Shown in pieces: positions 20,397 to 28,815 of a stretch of 64,000 bases of DNA; positions within the stretch are counted from its first letter, which is position 1, and the number at the start of each line of letters is the position of its first letter. Source of the DNA: an uncultured Bacteroidota bacterium (GTDB taxonomy: Bacteria > Bacteroidota > Bacteroidia > Chitinophagales > Chitinophagaceae); contig CAIVKC010000039.1 in the NCBI GenBank assembly GCA_903906365.1, positions 1 through 64,000 on the forward strand, read 5' to 3'. The notes under the pieces were generated by a model, which saw only the letters and a program-made list of their open reading frames with translations, had not been told where the DNA came from and ran no database searches. A program made the translations under genes and the position numbers.

Positions 20397-20864
20397 ATGG
20401 ATAAAAGTTTGATTAATATGGAAGTTTCCAGGAAATTAAAGGGCATACTTGATGAGATCAATATTTGCATTTTCAACACCAGTGATTTTCTTAAGCGTAG
20501 GATAGTTTCCGGATTGATGAGTACTGCCAGGGTAGATGAAGATTCCACCCTTTGGTTTTTTACTGAAAAAAATTCAAAGCAGGTCATGGATATAGAAGCC
20601 AACAGGGCAGTGCATTTGGTGTTCTCACATCCGGCCAAAAGTAATTTTGTGGATATCTGGGGACAGGCCATTCTTATTGAGGACCGTATCAAAATCGATG
20701 AACTCTGGAGTCCGGTAGCCCATGTCCTTTTCTTAAACGGTAAGCCAAAATCCGATATATGCCTTATAAAGGTAAAACCTCAGAAAGCGTATTACTGGGA
20801 TGGGGACATCAACCAGTCTGTCGGATACCTGACTTCCCAATTCCCCACTCCAACGGACACATGA
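20397..20864 (+). CDS. Pyridoxamine 5'-phosphate oxidase-fold general stress protein
   Basis: The product has 155 residues from the ATG at 20397 (MDKSLINMEVSRKLKG). The split-barrel flavin-binding pattern is visible: GLMSTARVDEDSTLWFFT, then KQVMDIEANRAVHLVFSHP, FVDIWGQAILIED and a tail KPQKAYYWDGD. This matches the short general-stress-protein-26 type of the PNPOx superfamily rather than true PdxH, which is longer. Such proteins bind FMN, FAD or a deazaflavin and are thought to act in redox stress. An earlier in-frame ATG at 20334 would add a 21-residue polar stretch without homology. It is divergent from the glucan synthase gene and convergent with the hydrolase gene at 21019. Confidence 0.85.
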   Translation: MDKSLINMEVSRKLKGILDEINICIFNTSDFLKRRIVSGLMSTARVDEDSTLWFFTEKNSKQVMDIEANRAVHLVFSHPAKSNFVDIWGQAILIEDRIKIDELWSPVAHVLFLNGKPKSDICLIKVKPQKAYYWDGDINQSVGYLTSQFPTPTDT

Positions 20865-21018
20865 CATGTTCCTGTTTTATCTGATGCGGGGTAATTCCAG
20901 AATATATTTCCCGACACTGAGAAAATAATTCCACAATGCTTCGGTTACCAGCGCCATGTTTGCCCAAAACCCAGCCTTTAACAATTCAATAAAATGGCAG
21001 GTATAGACATGCCAGATT

Positions 21019-21900
21019 CTAGGTAAGTTCCCGCAGGACAGGTCTGGTCAGGCAGGTGGGACCTCCCCCTCCCTTTACGCTGATTTCGTGGCCCATGTAA
21101 GTTTGAACATAGCAACCGGCCCTTTCCAGCAATTCCCGGGTCTTGGGACTGCCCTCTGAGACCAGGCAATCCCGGGGTGCAAGGGCCAGGACATTGCATC
21201 CCATGGTATCAAATTCCTGCTCCGGCACCTCTACCAGCCGATAGCCCCGGTCAAGCAATTGGTTTCGAAAGGCAATGGGAAGGAGGGGAGAAAATACAAC
21301 AGCCAGGTCTTTATCAACCGGACTGAATACCGACATCAGGTGAAATACATCAGCGGGTCCGCGGTAATGGGGTAAATCAGCTTTTATAACTTCAATGCCC
21401 AGCGGAGCAAGCATTTCCCGTAACTGCCCGATTCCATGCAGGTTGGTTCTGTAGGTGTAACCTACAGCCAGCGTATGCTGGTCCAGCCAGGCAACATCTC
21501 CTCCTTCCAGGGTACCCGGATAAGCGATCTCACCCAGCACAGGTATTCCTGCCTTCATAAACGCTTCCTGTTCGGCCTTAGGTTCTCCTTTCCTGGCCTG
21601 TTTTCCCATATTGCAAAGGATCATGCCGGCATCTGTGGCGATGGAAGCATCCCTACAATAAAGGGAGTCCATGGTAAGGGAAACATCCTCCCTCAGATAA
21701 TGGATTTCAATTCCCCGGTTGTGGAATATGGCTTCGAATGCACTGTATTCCGCCACTGCTTTTTTCAGATCGGGTTTGCTTAGAAAATGGAGCTGTTCCC
21801 ACTGGTCATGGACCAGCTTTTCATTTATCCAGGCGTCTGAGACCCTTTTTAACAAAAGAGACCTCAATTTTCCGGTTTCAGACTGACATGTAAAACTCAT
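21019..21900 (-). CDS. Arginine deiminase/DDAH-fold guanidine hydrolase
   Basis: The product has 293 residues starting MSFTCQSETG. It shows the pentein (guanidino-group modifying) fold: SLYCRDASIAT, GTLEGGDVAW with the substrate-binding acidic loop, a VFHLMSVFSP segment with the likely catalytic histidine, and GGGGPTCLTRPVLRE with the likely nucleophilic cysteine near the C-terminus. Enzymes of this fold hydrolyse or transfer the guanidine group of arginine, methylarginines, agmatine or citrulline. The ATG overlaps the stop of the upstream permease gene by 4 bp (ATGA), so the two are translationally coupled and probably share a substrate. Exact substrate is uncertain: dimethylarginine hydrolase, arginine deiminase or citrullinase are all possible. 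A longer in-frame extension to 22035 lies inside the permease gene and is rejected. Confidence 0.85.
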   Translation of the reverse strand: MSFTCQSETGKLRSLLLKRVSDAWINEKLVHDQWEQLHFLSKPDLKKAVAEYSAFEAIFHNRGIEIHYLREDVSLTMDSLYCRDASIATDAGMILCNMGKQARKGEPKAEQEAFMKAGIPVLGEIAYPGTLEGGDVAWLDQHTLAVGYTYRTNLHGIGQLREMLAPLGIEVIKADLPHYRGPADVFHLMSVFSPVDKDLAVVFSPLLPIAFRNQLLDRGYRLVEVPEQEFDTMGCNVLALAPRDCLVSEGSPKTRELLERAGCYVQTYMGHEISVKGGGGPTCLTRPVLRELT

Positions 21901-23222
21901 GGCTGGTTGTTTTTTGTTTTGTGTTTGTTCCAGAAATAAAAAGGCAGCCCCGCGATAATGAGTACTAATCCCCAGAGCATTACCTGAACACCTGAACCAA
22001 TGGTCACCCAAAGACAGAAAAGAAAGGCCAAGCATGCAGAAACCAACTTTAGGCCCAGAGCCCAGGACCTGCCATCCCTGCCTTTTATAGACAATACAGC
22101 ATAAGATGCCATTGAAAAAAGATAGGGCACCAGGGTAGTAATGGTGGTTAACAACAATAGAAACCTGAACTGATCGACCAGGCTGCTGGAGAAATTCATG
22201 AGCATGAATACAGACACCAGGATACTGCCAACAATAATACCGGCTGCAGGAACGCCGCGGCTGTTTTCCTTTTCAAACAGGGAAGGGAATAATTTGTCCT
22301 TGGCAAGGGCTGCTGAAATCTGCCCTTGTATCAAAATCCATCCATTCAGGGCGCCAAATGCTGCGATGACCACCCCGGCGCCTACCCAGTAGCTGGCGCC
22401 TTTTCCCCATATTACTACGGCCGCATCTGCAAAAGGGGTACCTGAATGTTCCAGGTTCCTGGGTGCAATCAGGCCCATCACGCTAATGGTCCCCAGCACA
22501 TAAACGAGGGTGGCAATGATGGTGCCCAGCATGGTAGCACGGGCAATCGTTTTGGCAGGATTATCAACATTTCCGGCAGGTATTGTAGCGGATTCCAAAC
22601 CGGTAAATGCAAAAAAAGTTAAGGTGGCGCTGGCAGTAATTGCAGAAAAACCGGTCCCCCCCGTTAAGTTGAAAGGTTTGAAATGTTCAGGATGAAGGTA
22701 GAAAAGTCCGCCTATGGCAACTATAATCAGTGGAATGAGTTTGAGGATGGTTGTAGCCAGCTGCATATTCCCCGATTCCCTGATGCCCAGGGTATTGATC
22801 CAGGTGAGCAGCCATATGGCACCCAGACCTGTGGTGATGGCCGCCAGCGCATGGGTGGTGAGTGGTGGAAAAAAAATGCTCAGTGCGCTCACCAGTGAAA
22901 CAGCAATGGTGGCATTGGTACACCATACGGAAACCCAATAAGACCAGGCAACCATATAACCGGGCAGGTCCCCAAAGGCTTTTCTGGTATAAGCATAAGG
23001 ACCACCGTTACCCTGGGGCAGCATCGTGGAAAGGCGGCTGAATATTCTTGCCAGCAGTAGGGCACCCACCGAAGAGACCAGCCAGCCGATTAAACTGATG
23101 CCTCCAAAAGTAGCCAGGGTAGCGGGCAACATGAAGACCCCGGCCCCGATCATGTTTCCAATGACCAGCGAAGTGGATGTCCAGAGGCCCAGCTTCTTTT
23201 TTATGGGAATAACAGCAGACAT
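21897..23222 (-). CDS. APC-family amino acid antiporter (AdiC-like)
   Basis: The product has 441 residues with about 12 predicted membrane helices. The first helix carries GNMIGAGVFMLPA, the substrate-binding signature of basic amino acid/polyamine antiporters (APA family); AFTGLESATIPAGNV in the middle and GALNGWILIQGQ match the AdiC helix that bears its gating tryptophan. The family usually exchanges an amino acid for its breakdown product, such as arginine for agmatine or ornithine. Overlap with the guanidine hydrolase gene suggests arginine, a methylated arginine or citrulline as substrate (inference). The start codon faces a divergent intergenic region with a strong inverted repeat at 23387-23409. 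Confidence 0.9.
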   Translation of the reverse strand: MSAVIPIKKKLGLWTSTSLVIGNMIGAGVFMLPATLATFGGISLIGWLVSSVGALLLARIFSRLSTMLPQGNGGPYAYTRKAFGDLPGYMVAWSYWVSVWCTNATIAVSLVSALSIFFPPLTTHALAAITTGLGAIWLLTWINTLGIRESGNMQLATTILKLIPLIIVAIGGLFYLHPEHFKPFNLTGGTGFSAITASATLTFFAFTGLESATIPAGNVDNPAKTIARATMLGTIIATLVYVLGTISVMGLIAPRNLEHSGTPFADAAVVIWGKGASYWVGAGVVIAAFGALNGWILIQGQISAALAKDKLFPSLFEKENSRGVPAAGIIVGSILVSVFMLMNFSSSLVDQFRFLLLLTTITTLVPYLFSMASYAVLSIKGRDGRSWALGLKLVSACLAFLFCLWVTIGSGVQVMLWGLVLIIAGLPFYFWNKHKTKNNQP

Positions 23223-23618
23223 GGCAGGTATTTAGATATTAATGGGCTGAATATAGTCAACATAAATCCAATATGTTCATCCCGGTTTAAAAATAGTCGG
23301 GTTTATCTGATTATCTGCCTCCTATTCTAATTCAGGCCGGTCCGGGGGGTAAATCGGCGTTGGTGATCATGGATGGTTGTTGATAAAAAGTACTGGGGTA
23401 CAGTACTTTGGGAGGTTTTCATGGCCCTTTGGTATAATAGAAATCAGTTAAATGTGGTTTGATACGCAGTGCAAAGCGGTCTACATTTGCATTGAAGATC
23501 GGGATCATAATCAAATCAGCCTTCGGCTTTACCCTCTTCAGATTGCCTGCTCCCCGATTGTCTGCCAGACAAATTTAAGTAAATCAATTTTTTTTATAAT
23601 TCTTTAAAATGTAAAACT
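23223..23618. other. Divergent intergenic region, 396 bases
   Basis: No gene is supported here. The notable element is the inverted repeat at 23387-23409. The last 50 bases before 23619 are AT-rich. No full TTG-N19-TAnnTTTG promoter was found on either strand. Confidence 0.4.
23387..23409. promoter_or_regulatory. Strong inverted repeat between permease and secreted-protein genes
   Basis: AAAGTACTG-GGGTA-CAGTACTTT has perfect 9-bp arms and a 5-bp spacer. It is placed 165 bases upstream of the permease start and 210 bases upstream of the secreted-protein start. It is a likely operator for a dimeric regulator of one or both genes. Confidence 0.5.
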
Positions 23619-24044
23619 ATGAACCACAATTTCGTAAAGTCCACCTTAAAAGCAATGTCGATCCTGGCTACAGCCGCAGTGTTAGTTGCCGGAAACCCAA
23701 CAGGCAGTTATGCCAACAACGACCATGGTACAAAACCTGTAAGTATCCTCAATGAACAGGTGTCTGTTCAGTACATCGGTACCAATGACAACAGTTTTGT
23801 TTTTCACGTCGAATTCGAAAATACTTCGGCTCAGAAATTTGTTCTTATTGTAAAAAATGAGGCTGGTACTACTGTCTATCAGGAACAGTTTACCGATGCA
23901 CATTTTTCCAAGAACTTTCATTTGTTAAGAGAAGATGGTGAAATCCGCCCGACCTTTATTATCCGCGCGGGTAATCAGCAAATCGAGCGCAGTTTTGTAG
24001 TTAATACAAAACTGACTGAAAATGTAGTTGTCACCAAATTATAG
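23619..24044 (+). CDS. Small secreted protein, unknown function
   Basis: The product has 141 residues. A signal peptide (MNHNFVKSTLKAMSILATAAVLVAG...SYA) is followed by about 105 residues of predicted beta strands: VSVQYIGTNDNSFVFHVEFENTS, KFVLIVKNEAGTTVYQEQF and FIIRAGNQQIERSFVVNTK. The pattern suggests a single Ig-like or transthyretin-like periplasmic domain. I do not recognise a named family. The gene stands alone with a strong bidirectional terminator 31 bases after its stop. Confidence 0.75.
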   Translation: MNHNFVKSTLKAMSILATAAVLVAGNPTGSYANNDHGTKPVSILNEQVSVQYIGTNDNSFVFHVEFENTSAQKFVLIVKNEAGTTVYQEQFTDAHFSKNFHLLREDGEIRPTFIIRAGNQQIERSFVVNTKLTENVVVTKL

Positions 24045-24075
24045 TTCAGTATTTTTCGGATTATTCAGCCCAAAA

Positions 24076-24114
24076 AAAGGGCCACAGCATTTGCTGTGGC
24101 CCTTTATATTTTTA
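24076..24114. terminator. Bidirectional rho-independent terminator
   Basis: A 13-bp perfect stem, AAAGGGCCACAGC (24076-24088) with GCTGTGGCCCTTT (24093-24105), has a 4-base loop, a T-rich tail on the + side and an A run on the left that gives a U run on the - strand. It lies between the convergent genes ending at 24044 and 24205 and can serve both. Confidence 0.9.
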
Positions 24115-24204
24115 GCTTCCGGTTATATGACAGGCCAATACACATGGTGATGTGAAAGGGCCTTGTGACCAGGAGCCGATCGGAATAGACAGCTATATAT
24201 AAAA

Positions 24205-24585
24205 TTAATACCTGTTGTTGTCCCTGTCTCCACCACCACGGTAACCACCGCCGCCGCCGCGATTTCCGCCGCCGCCACTTCCACCGCGATATCCGCCACC
24301 GCCGCCGCCGCCACGGTAACCACCGCTGCCGCCGCCGCCGCTTTTTCTTTCTTCGGCTTCTTTGACTGCAAGGGTTTTATTGTCCAGTGCGGCGCCATCG
24401 AGGCCCTTAATGGCGTTTTCTGCTTCGGTTTTGTCAGGCATTTCTACAAAACCAAATCCGCGGCTTTTGCGTGTTTCTTTGTCCAGGATCACTTTGGCCG
24501 AACCAACGGTGCCGAACTCTTCGAATATTTGTCTTAATTCCTGATCGTCTACATCATAGGGCAGACCAGCTACAAAAAGATTCAT
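24205..24585 (-). CDS. Glycine-rich RRM RNA-binding protein
   Basis: The product has 126 residues starting MNLFVAGLPYDVDDQEL. Residues 1-80 form one RNA recognition motif with RNP2 (LFVAGL) and RNP1 (KSRGFGFVEM). The rest is an arginine/glycine-rich tail with GGYRGGGGGG-type repeats ending DRDNNRY. Such short proteins in Bacteroidota and cyanobacteria bind single-stranded RNA and often rise in the cold. A longer in-frame reading to 24855 would start inside the neighbouring GH8 gene and is rejected. A 12-bp palindrome lies 35 bases upstream. Confidence 0.93.
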   Translation of the reverse strand: MNLFVAGLPYDVDDQELRQIFEEFGTVGSAKVILDKETRKSRGFGFVEMPDKTEAENAIKGLDGAALDNKTLAVKEAEERKSGGGGSGGYRGGGGGGGYRGGSGGGGNRGGGGGYRGGGDRDNNRY

Positions 24586-24619
24586 AGTAATAGTATTTTT
24601 TGTAAAAGTACAGAAGTGG

Positions 24620-24631
24620 TGTTTATAAACA
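24620..24631. promoter_or_regulatory. Palindrome upstream of RRM gene
   Basis: TGTTTATAAACA is a perfect 12-bp palindrome 34 bases before the RRM start codon. It may be an operator, or part of the promoter, since its centre is a TATAAA-like sequence. Confidence 0.3.
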
Positions 24632-24851
24632 AGGAATCCCAGACAATAGTTGGAATCAGGGTAAACCATTGGACGGCCCTCGGGGCCCCTTATCCCTGTT
24701 ATAAGCCTGTTGAGGGAATCGGTGCAGCTGATTTCAGGAAATAACCAGCGAAAACGGTCAATGGATAATTTCTGCACGGGAAAAGGACCGTGTCTGCGCG
24801 GTTGACATATTGTAATTAAGTCGATCTGCTTACCGGGCGCCCCTTGCCGAA

Positions 24852-26099
24852 TCATCGAAGGGCCTGATGGTCCGATGGGGACCAGTAATTGCCGGAAATT
24901 ATAATCAGGCTGATCATTTTTATGGTATTGTCGTAATAATCGAATTCATCCAGGGTGAACTGATTGATATAATCCCATAAGTTGTTGAGCCATAGTTGAT
25001 GATGCTTATCTACCATGGCGGCAATCGCAAAAGGGGTGATGAAGCTCAATGCCTCAAAATGACGAGAAGGCAAATCCTCTCCCTGCAGGGTATACCCGGC
25101 GGAGATATTATCGGGATTATCCCGGGTGGTTTCCCTGATCCAGCGGTTCATTTTATCCACCATTTTGCTTGCCCGCAAGTCTCCATTGAGCAGGTAATCG
25201 GTGGCAACCCGCCAGGGTACCCGGCAGGCATTGTAGTTATAGATTCCGTCAAATCTGGATTCCAGGTAATGGGCCGGGGCGGGGACCGGCTTTAGGTTAA
25301 TATGTACAATAAAATCGGGTAAAAGGCCGGCCTCCAGACTGTAGTGCTGCTGCATGCCGTCAAAAAGCCGGTAATTCCTGTTGATGACCCTGTCCCAGGA
25401 AGAGTCATGAAAGGCGCGAAGGAATTCCCTGAAATGGGCAGGCATAAAGTCAGAAGTCCGCATGTCAAAATAATCGGGACTGTCGGGTTCCACCGCGTCG
25501 CTGATAAGCACTGAAAAAGTGGAATGGTTAATTTCCGCTTTCATGATTTCCCCCAGCATCTCACGGGCTTCACGGAGATAATCAATAGCGCCTGTGCTAC
25601 CCCACTGGCGGTTGGCCAGCAGCAGGGAGTATGCTATATCCATATCCCCGTCGGAAGCGGAACTTTGGTCGGCGTCGGAGAAATCCTTTTTTTGTGCCCA
25701 GGCCATCAGGCGGGGGTTTTTTTTGCTGGGATGGCGCAGGTAATAACGGAATAGCCCGTCAAAGATGGTTTTTGCGGCCGTATCATATCCTGCCATGAGG
25801 GAAACAATCAGCATGCCGTATCCCTGGCCCTCGGAAACGGAGATCTTTCCCCCAGGCTCTTCAAACCAAACGTAATATAGTTCCTGATCATCCCCCTGTC
25901 GCAGGTATCGATGTTTCCAGCGATCATAGAATTCCCGGGTGCAAGAGTCCATAGCTGCCTGGGTAATATGATTGGGTTTGATGGTGCCGGCAGCATAGGA
26001 TAGGTGTTGGGGGAAAGGTTTGCTGACGGACTGGCCTTTCAGCAGCTGAGACCGCCAGCATATCACAAGGATCAACAGGTAAGCTCTGGATAGTGACAT
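24852..26099 (-). CDS. Secreted glycoside hydrolase family 8 enzyme
   Basis: The product has 415 residues beginning MSLSRAYLLILVICW, a signal peptide ending near LLKGQ. The mature part is a GH8 (alpha/alpha)6 barrel: ISVSEGQGYGMLIV carries the predicted catalytic acid Glu90, and SASDGDMDIAYSLLLA at about 147-162 carries the conserved aspartates of the family. GH8 members cut beta-1,4-glucan, chitosan, xylan or mixed-linkage glucan; the substrate cannot be fixed from the motifs. There is no cellulose-synthase gene nearby, so a BcsZ role is not supported. Starting at 26156 would put 19 extra residues before the signal peptide. Confidence 0.88.
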   Translation of the reverse strand: MSLSRAYLLILVICWRSQLLKGQSVSKPFPQHLSYAAGTIKPNHITQAAMDSCTREFYDRWKHRYLRQGDDQELYYVWFEEPGGKISVSEGQGYGMLIVSLMAGYDTAAKTIFDGLFRYYLRHPSKKNPRLMAWAQKKDFSDADQSSASDGDMDIAYSLLLANRQWGSTGAIDYLREAREMLGEIMKAEINHSTFSVLISDAVEPDSPDYFDMRTSDFMPAHFREFLRAFHDSSWDRVINRNYRLFDGMQQHYSLEAGLLPDFIVHINLKPVPAPAHYLESRFDGIYNYNACRVPWRVATDYLLNGDLRASKMVDKMNRWIRETTRDNPDNISAGYTLQGEDLPSRHFEALSFITPFAIAAMVDKHHQLWLNNLWDYINQFTLDEFDYYDNTIKMISLIIISGNYWSPSDHQALR

Positions 26100-26246
26100 G
26101 GTGCAAATATCGGCGATTGCCACCGGATTGGGCAGGCCGGGGAATGTAAGGGACAAAATATACCGCCCTTCTTTTGAGGTAATAATATTAGGCCGAGGAA
26201 AGGTAGCCGCCTTTTCTTAAATTGCAGATCTTTCTTAATGTATAAT

Positions 26247-26260
26247 TACTTTATAAAGTA
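26247..26260. promoter_or_regulatory. 14-bp palindrome just before GH20 start
   Basis: TACTTTATAAAGTA is a perfect palindrome ending 6 bases before the GH20 ATG. It overlaps the expected ribosome entry site, so binding of a protein here would block expression. It could also be chance in AT-rich sequence. Confidence 0.3.
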
Positions 26261-26266
26261 TACTTC

Positions 26267-28177
26267 ATGAAAAATTGTCTGACCTCTTTGTTTTTACTTT
26301 TATTGATGCAAACAGTAAAATCGCAATCATCCAGCCAGGAAATCAGCCTGATTCCTACCCCTGTCTCGATGGTACATAAGGAGGGTTATTTTCTGCTTAC
26401 GGAAAAGACCCTCATCAGCACGCCGGGTGCTGATGAGGCCACTGCCCATATTGCTTCCCAGTTGGCCTCCAGGATCAACCGGGCTGCCGGTTTCAGGAAT
26501 GCCATGAGCTCCAGTGCCTCCGCTTCGGGTATCAGGCTGATGATTTCATCCTCTGAAGAGTCGCTTGGGAATGAAGGCTACCGGCTCTCCGTAAATCCAC
26601 AGGCCATTACCATTGTTGCCAAAAAGCCGGCAGGTCTTTTTTACGGAATGCAGACCCTGTTGCAGTTGTTTCCCAAGGAAATCGAAAGCAAGACACCTGT
26701 AAATCACCTTTCTTGGAAGGTGCCCTGTGTGGAAATAACGGATTATCCCCGTTTTGCCTGGAGGGGTCTGATGCTGGACGTGTGCAGACACTTTTTTACC
26801 ATGCAGGAAGTCAAACAGTATATTGATGAAATGGTAAAATACAAATACAACCTGCTCCATTTGCACCTTGCAGAAGATGAAGGCTGGCGTATTGAAATAA
26901 AGAGTCTCCCCAATCTTACCAAGGTGGGTGCCTGGCGGGTCAAGCGGGAAGGGAAATGGGCCAATTGTAAGGCACCTGCAGCAGATGAGCCCAGGGATTA
27001 TGGCGGATTCTATACCCAGGACGACATTCGGGAGCTGGTAAAATATGCGAAAGAAAGGTACGTCAATATCTTGCCTGAAATTGATATGCCCGGGCACAGT
27101 ATGGCAGCCGTCGCATCCTACCCTGAACTTTCCTGCACTCCCGGGGATTATCATGTAAATGCCTCCGAGGAGTTCATGGTCTGGGGGGCTAATGGACAGC
27201 AGACCGCACTGGTGGATAATACCCTGTGCCCGGCCAACGAAAAGGTTTATGAATTTGCCGATAAGGTCTTTTCCGAAGTGGCTAAGTTATTCCCCTTTGA
27301 ATATATTCACATAGGAGGGGATGAATGTGCCAAAAATTTCTGGCAGAAATCGGACGCCATAAAAGCCCTCATGCAAAAGGAGAACCTAAAAACAATGGAG
27401 GAGGTGCAAAGCTATTATGAGAAGCGGGTGGAAAAAATCGTCGAGTCGAAGGGAAAAAAAGTAATGGGCTGGGATGAGATTCTGGAGGGCGGACTGGCAC
27501 CAAATGCTTCGGTAATGAGCTGGAGGGGAATGACCGGCGGTATTGCTGCTGCCAAAATGAACCACCATGTGGTGATGTCCCCGACAGATTATGCCTATCT
27601 GGATTTTTCTCAAGGGGAACCAACCACTGAACCTCCTGTTTATGCCAGCCTCCGGTTGAACAAAGTCTATACGTTTGAACCCGTTCCGCAGGGCGTTGAT
27701 CCGGAATTTATCCTCGGCGGCCAGGCAAACCTGTGGACAGAACAATTGCCTAATTTTCGGGCAGTGGAATACATGATGTGGCCCCGGGCCCTTGCCATTT
27801 CAGAATGCGTCTGGTCCCCGGCCGACAAAAAGGACTGGCCTGATTTTGTCAGTCGGGTGGAAAAACAGTTTGACAGAATGGATATAGCTGAGGTGAAATA
27901 TTCCAGGAGCATGTATGACCCGATCATAACGGCTACCAAAGACGATAACGGGAATATGTTTGTCGTACTGGGAAAGGAAATGGATAATGTGGATATTTTC
28001 TATTCTTTTGATGAAACCAATCCGGATAATTTCTATCCCAAATACACCTCCCCTGTGCCGGTGCCAAAAGATGCCGCTACCCTTAAAGTGATCACCTACC
28101 GGAATGGAATACCTATTGGTAAACAAATCAATATACCCGTTACGGAGCTGAGAAAAAGAGCCGGCTTCAAATCATAG
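26267..28177 (+). CDS. Beta-N-acetylhexosaminidase (GH20)
   Basis: The product has 636 residues with a signal peptide (MKNCLTSLFLLLLMQTVKSQ). Residues about 25-155 form the GH20b domain (ISLIPTPVSM...PAGLFYGMQTLLQLFP), then the catalytic barrel runs from YPRFAWRGLMLDVCRHF. HIGGDECAKNFW holds the catalytic Asp352-Glu353 pair used in substrate-assisted hydrolysis of terminal N-acetylglucosamine or N-acetylgalactosamine. About 90 C-terminal residues (from SRSMYDPIITATKD) form the extra C-terminal domain often found in these periplasmic enzymes. It likely works on chitin oligomers or peptidoglycan/glycan fragments. No SusC/SusD pair is adjacent, so it is not in a classical polysaccharide locus. 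Confidence 0.93.
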   Translation: MKNCLTSLFLLLLMQTVKSQSSSQEISLIPTPVSMVHKEGYFLLTEKTLISTPGADEATAHIASQLASRINRAAGFRNAMSSSASASGIRLMISSSEESLGNEGYRLSVNPQAITIVAKKPAGLFYGMQTLLQLFPKEIESKTPVNHLSWKVPCVEITDYPRFAWRGLMLDVCRHFFTMQEVKQYIDEMVKYKYNLLHLHLAEDEGWRIEIKSLPNLTKVGAWRVKREGKWANCKAPAADEPRDYGGFYTQDDIRELVKYAKERYVNILPEIDMPGHSMAAVASYPELSCTPGDYHVNASEEFMVWGANGQQTALVDNTLCPANEKVYEFADKVFSEVAKLFPFEYIHIGGDECAKNFWQKSDAIKALMQKENLKTMEEVQSYYEKRVEKIVESKGKKVMGWDEILEGGLAPNASVMSWRGMTGGIAAAKMNHHVVMSPTDYAYLDFSQGEPTTEPPVYASLRLNKVYTFEPVPQGVDPEFILGGQANLWTEQLPNFRAVEYMMWPRALAISECVWSPADKKDWPDFVSRVEKQFDRMDIAEVKYSRSMYDPIITATKDDNGNMFVVLGKEMDNVDIFYSFDETNPDNFYPKYTSPVPVPKDAATLKVITYRNGIPIGKQINIPVTELRKRAGFKS

Positions 28178-28188
28178 CCTTTTTCCGT

Positions 28189-28230
28189 CAGCCCCCGGTT
28201 TTCCGGTTGGATCTCCGGGGGCTGCTTTGT
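28189..28230 (+). terminator. Hairpin between convergent GH20 and cyclophilin genes
   Basis: CAGCCCCCGG (28189-28198) pairs with CCGGGGGCTG (28215-28224), followed by CTTTGTTATTT. It is a strong 10-bp stem with only a modest T tract; it probably ends the GH20 transcript and may affect the opposing one. Confidence 0.65.
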
Positions 28231-28814
28231 TATTTCCTGGTTATATTGTAAATGCGCACTCTTTGCATTAAATATTCCCCCCGCACCGGCTGAGCCCACA
28301 TGGCTTTGACAAGGTCCATGCCCTTTACCACCTGTCCAAAGGCAGCATATCCCTGGCCATCCGGGTTATTTTCTCCACCGAAGTCGAAACCGGGCTGATC
28401 TCCGACACAAATAAAGAATTCTGTCCCCGCAGTTCCGGGGGCCAGCCTGGCAAGGGAAACGGTACCGTCCAGGTGGTGAATACCCGTAAGCTTCGTGGAT
28501 TCATGTTCGATACCCGGAAGTGGGGGTAGCTTTGCCCCGTTTTTCCAGACACCCCCCTGAATCAGGTCTGTTCCCCCTGACCCGGTGGGTTGGTTATCTT
28601 CATTGAGCGCCCTGTAAAAGGAACAGTTCCGGTAATAGCCGGCATCCACATAGGAAAGGAAAGCCGCCACCGATTTGGGTGCTTTGTCCTGCAGCAGTTC
28701 CAGTTCAATTTCCCCGTTGGCGGATTGTATAATCACATGCGGATGTCTTGGGGAGGTTTCCGAACAGCCAAGCAGCAGAGTCATACAGACCAGGAACCAG
28801 CAAGGAGGTTTCAT
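28230..28814 (-). CDS. Lipoprotein peptidyl-prolyl cis-trans isomerase (cyclophilin)
   Basis: The product has 194 residues. The N-terminus MKPPCWFLVCMTLLLGCSET has a lipobox (LLLGC, Cys17), so it is a lipoprotein of the cell envelope. The rest is a bacterial cyclophilin: GEIELELLQDKAPKSVAAFLSYVDAGYY, CSFYRAL with the active-site arginine, LIQGGVW, GTVSLARLAPGTAGTEFFICVGDQP and GYAAFGQVVKGMDLV. It should catalyse proline isomerisation during folding of exported proteins. Its ATG lies 1 base after the TAG of the upstream PepSY gene, so the two are coupled. Confidence 0.92.
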   Translation of the reverse strand: MKPPCWFLVCMTLLLGCSETSPRHPHVIIQSANGEIELELLQDKAPKSVAAFLSYVDAGYYRNCSFYRALNEDNQPTGSGGTDLIQGGVWKNGAKLPPLPGIEHESTKLTGIHHLDGTVSLARLAPGTAGTEFFICVGDQPGFDFGGENNPDGQGYAAFGQVVKGMDLVKAMWAQPVRGEYLMQRVRIYNITRK

Positions 28815-28815
28815 A

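Noticed and set aside
21901-22035. N-terminal extension of the guanidine hydrolase
   Set aside because: It lies wholly inside the permease gene and lacks homology; the ATG at 21900 with ATGA overlap fits better.
24586-24855. N-terminal extension of the RRM protein
   Set aside because: The RRM fold begins exactly at the ATG at 24585; the extension is not protein-like and runs into the GH8 gene.
24852-28177. GH8 and GH20 genes as a polysaccharide utilisation locus
   Set aside because: The genes are divergent and have no SusC/SusD pair or sensor beside them.
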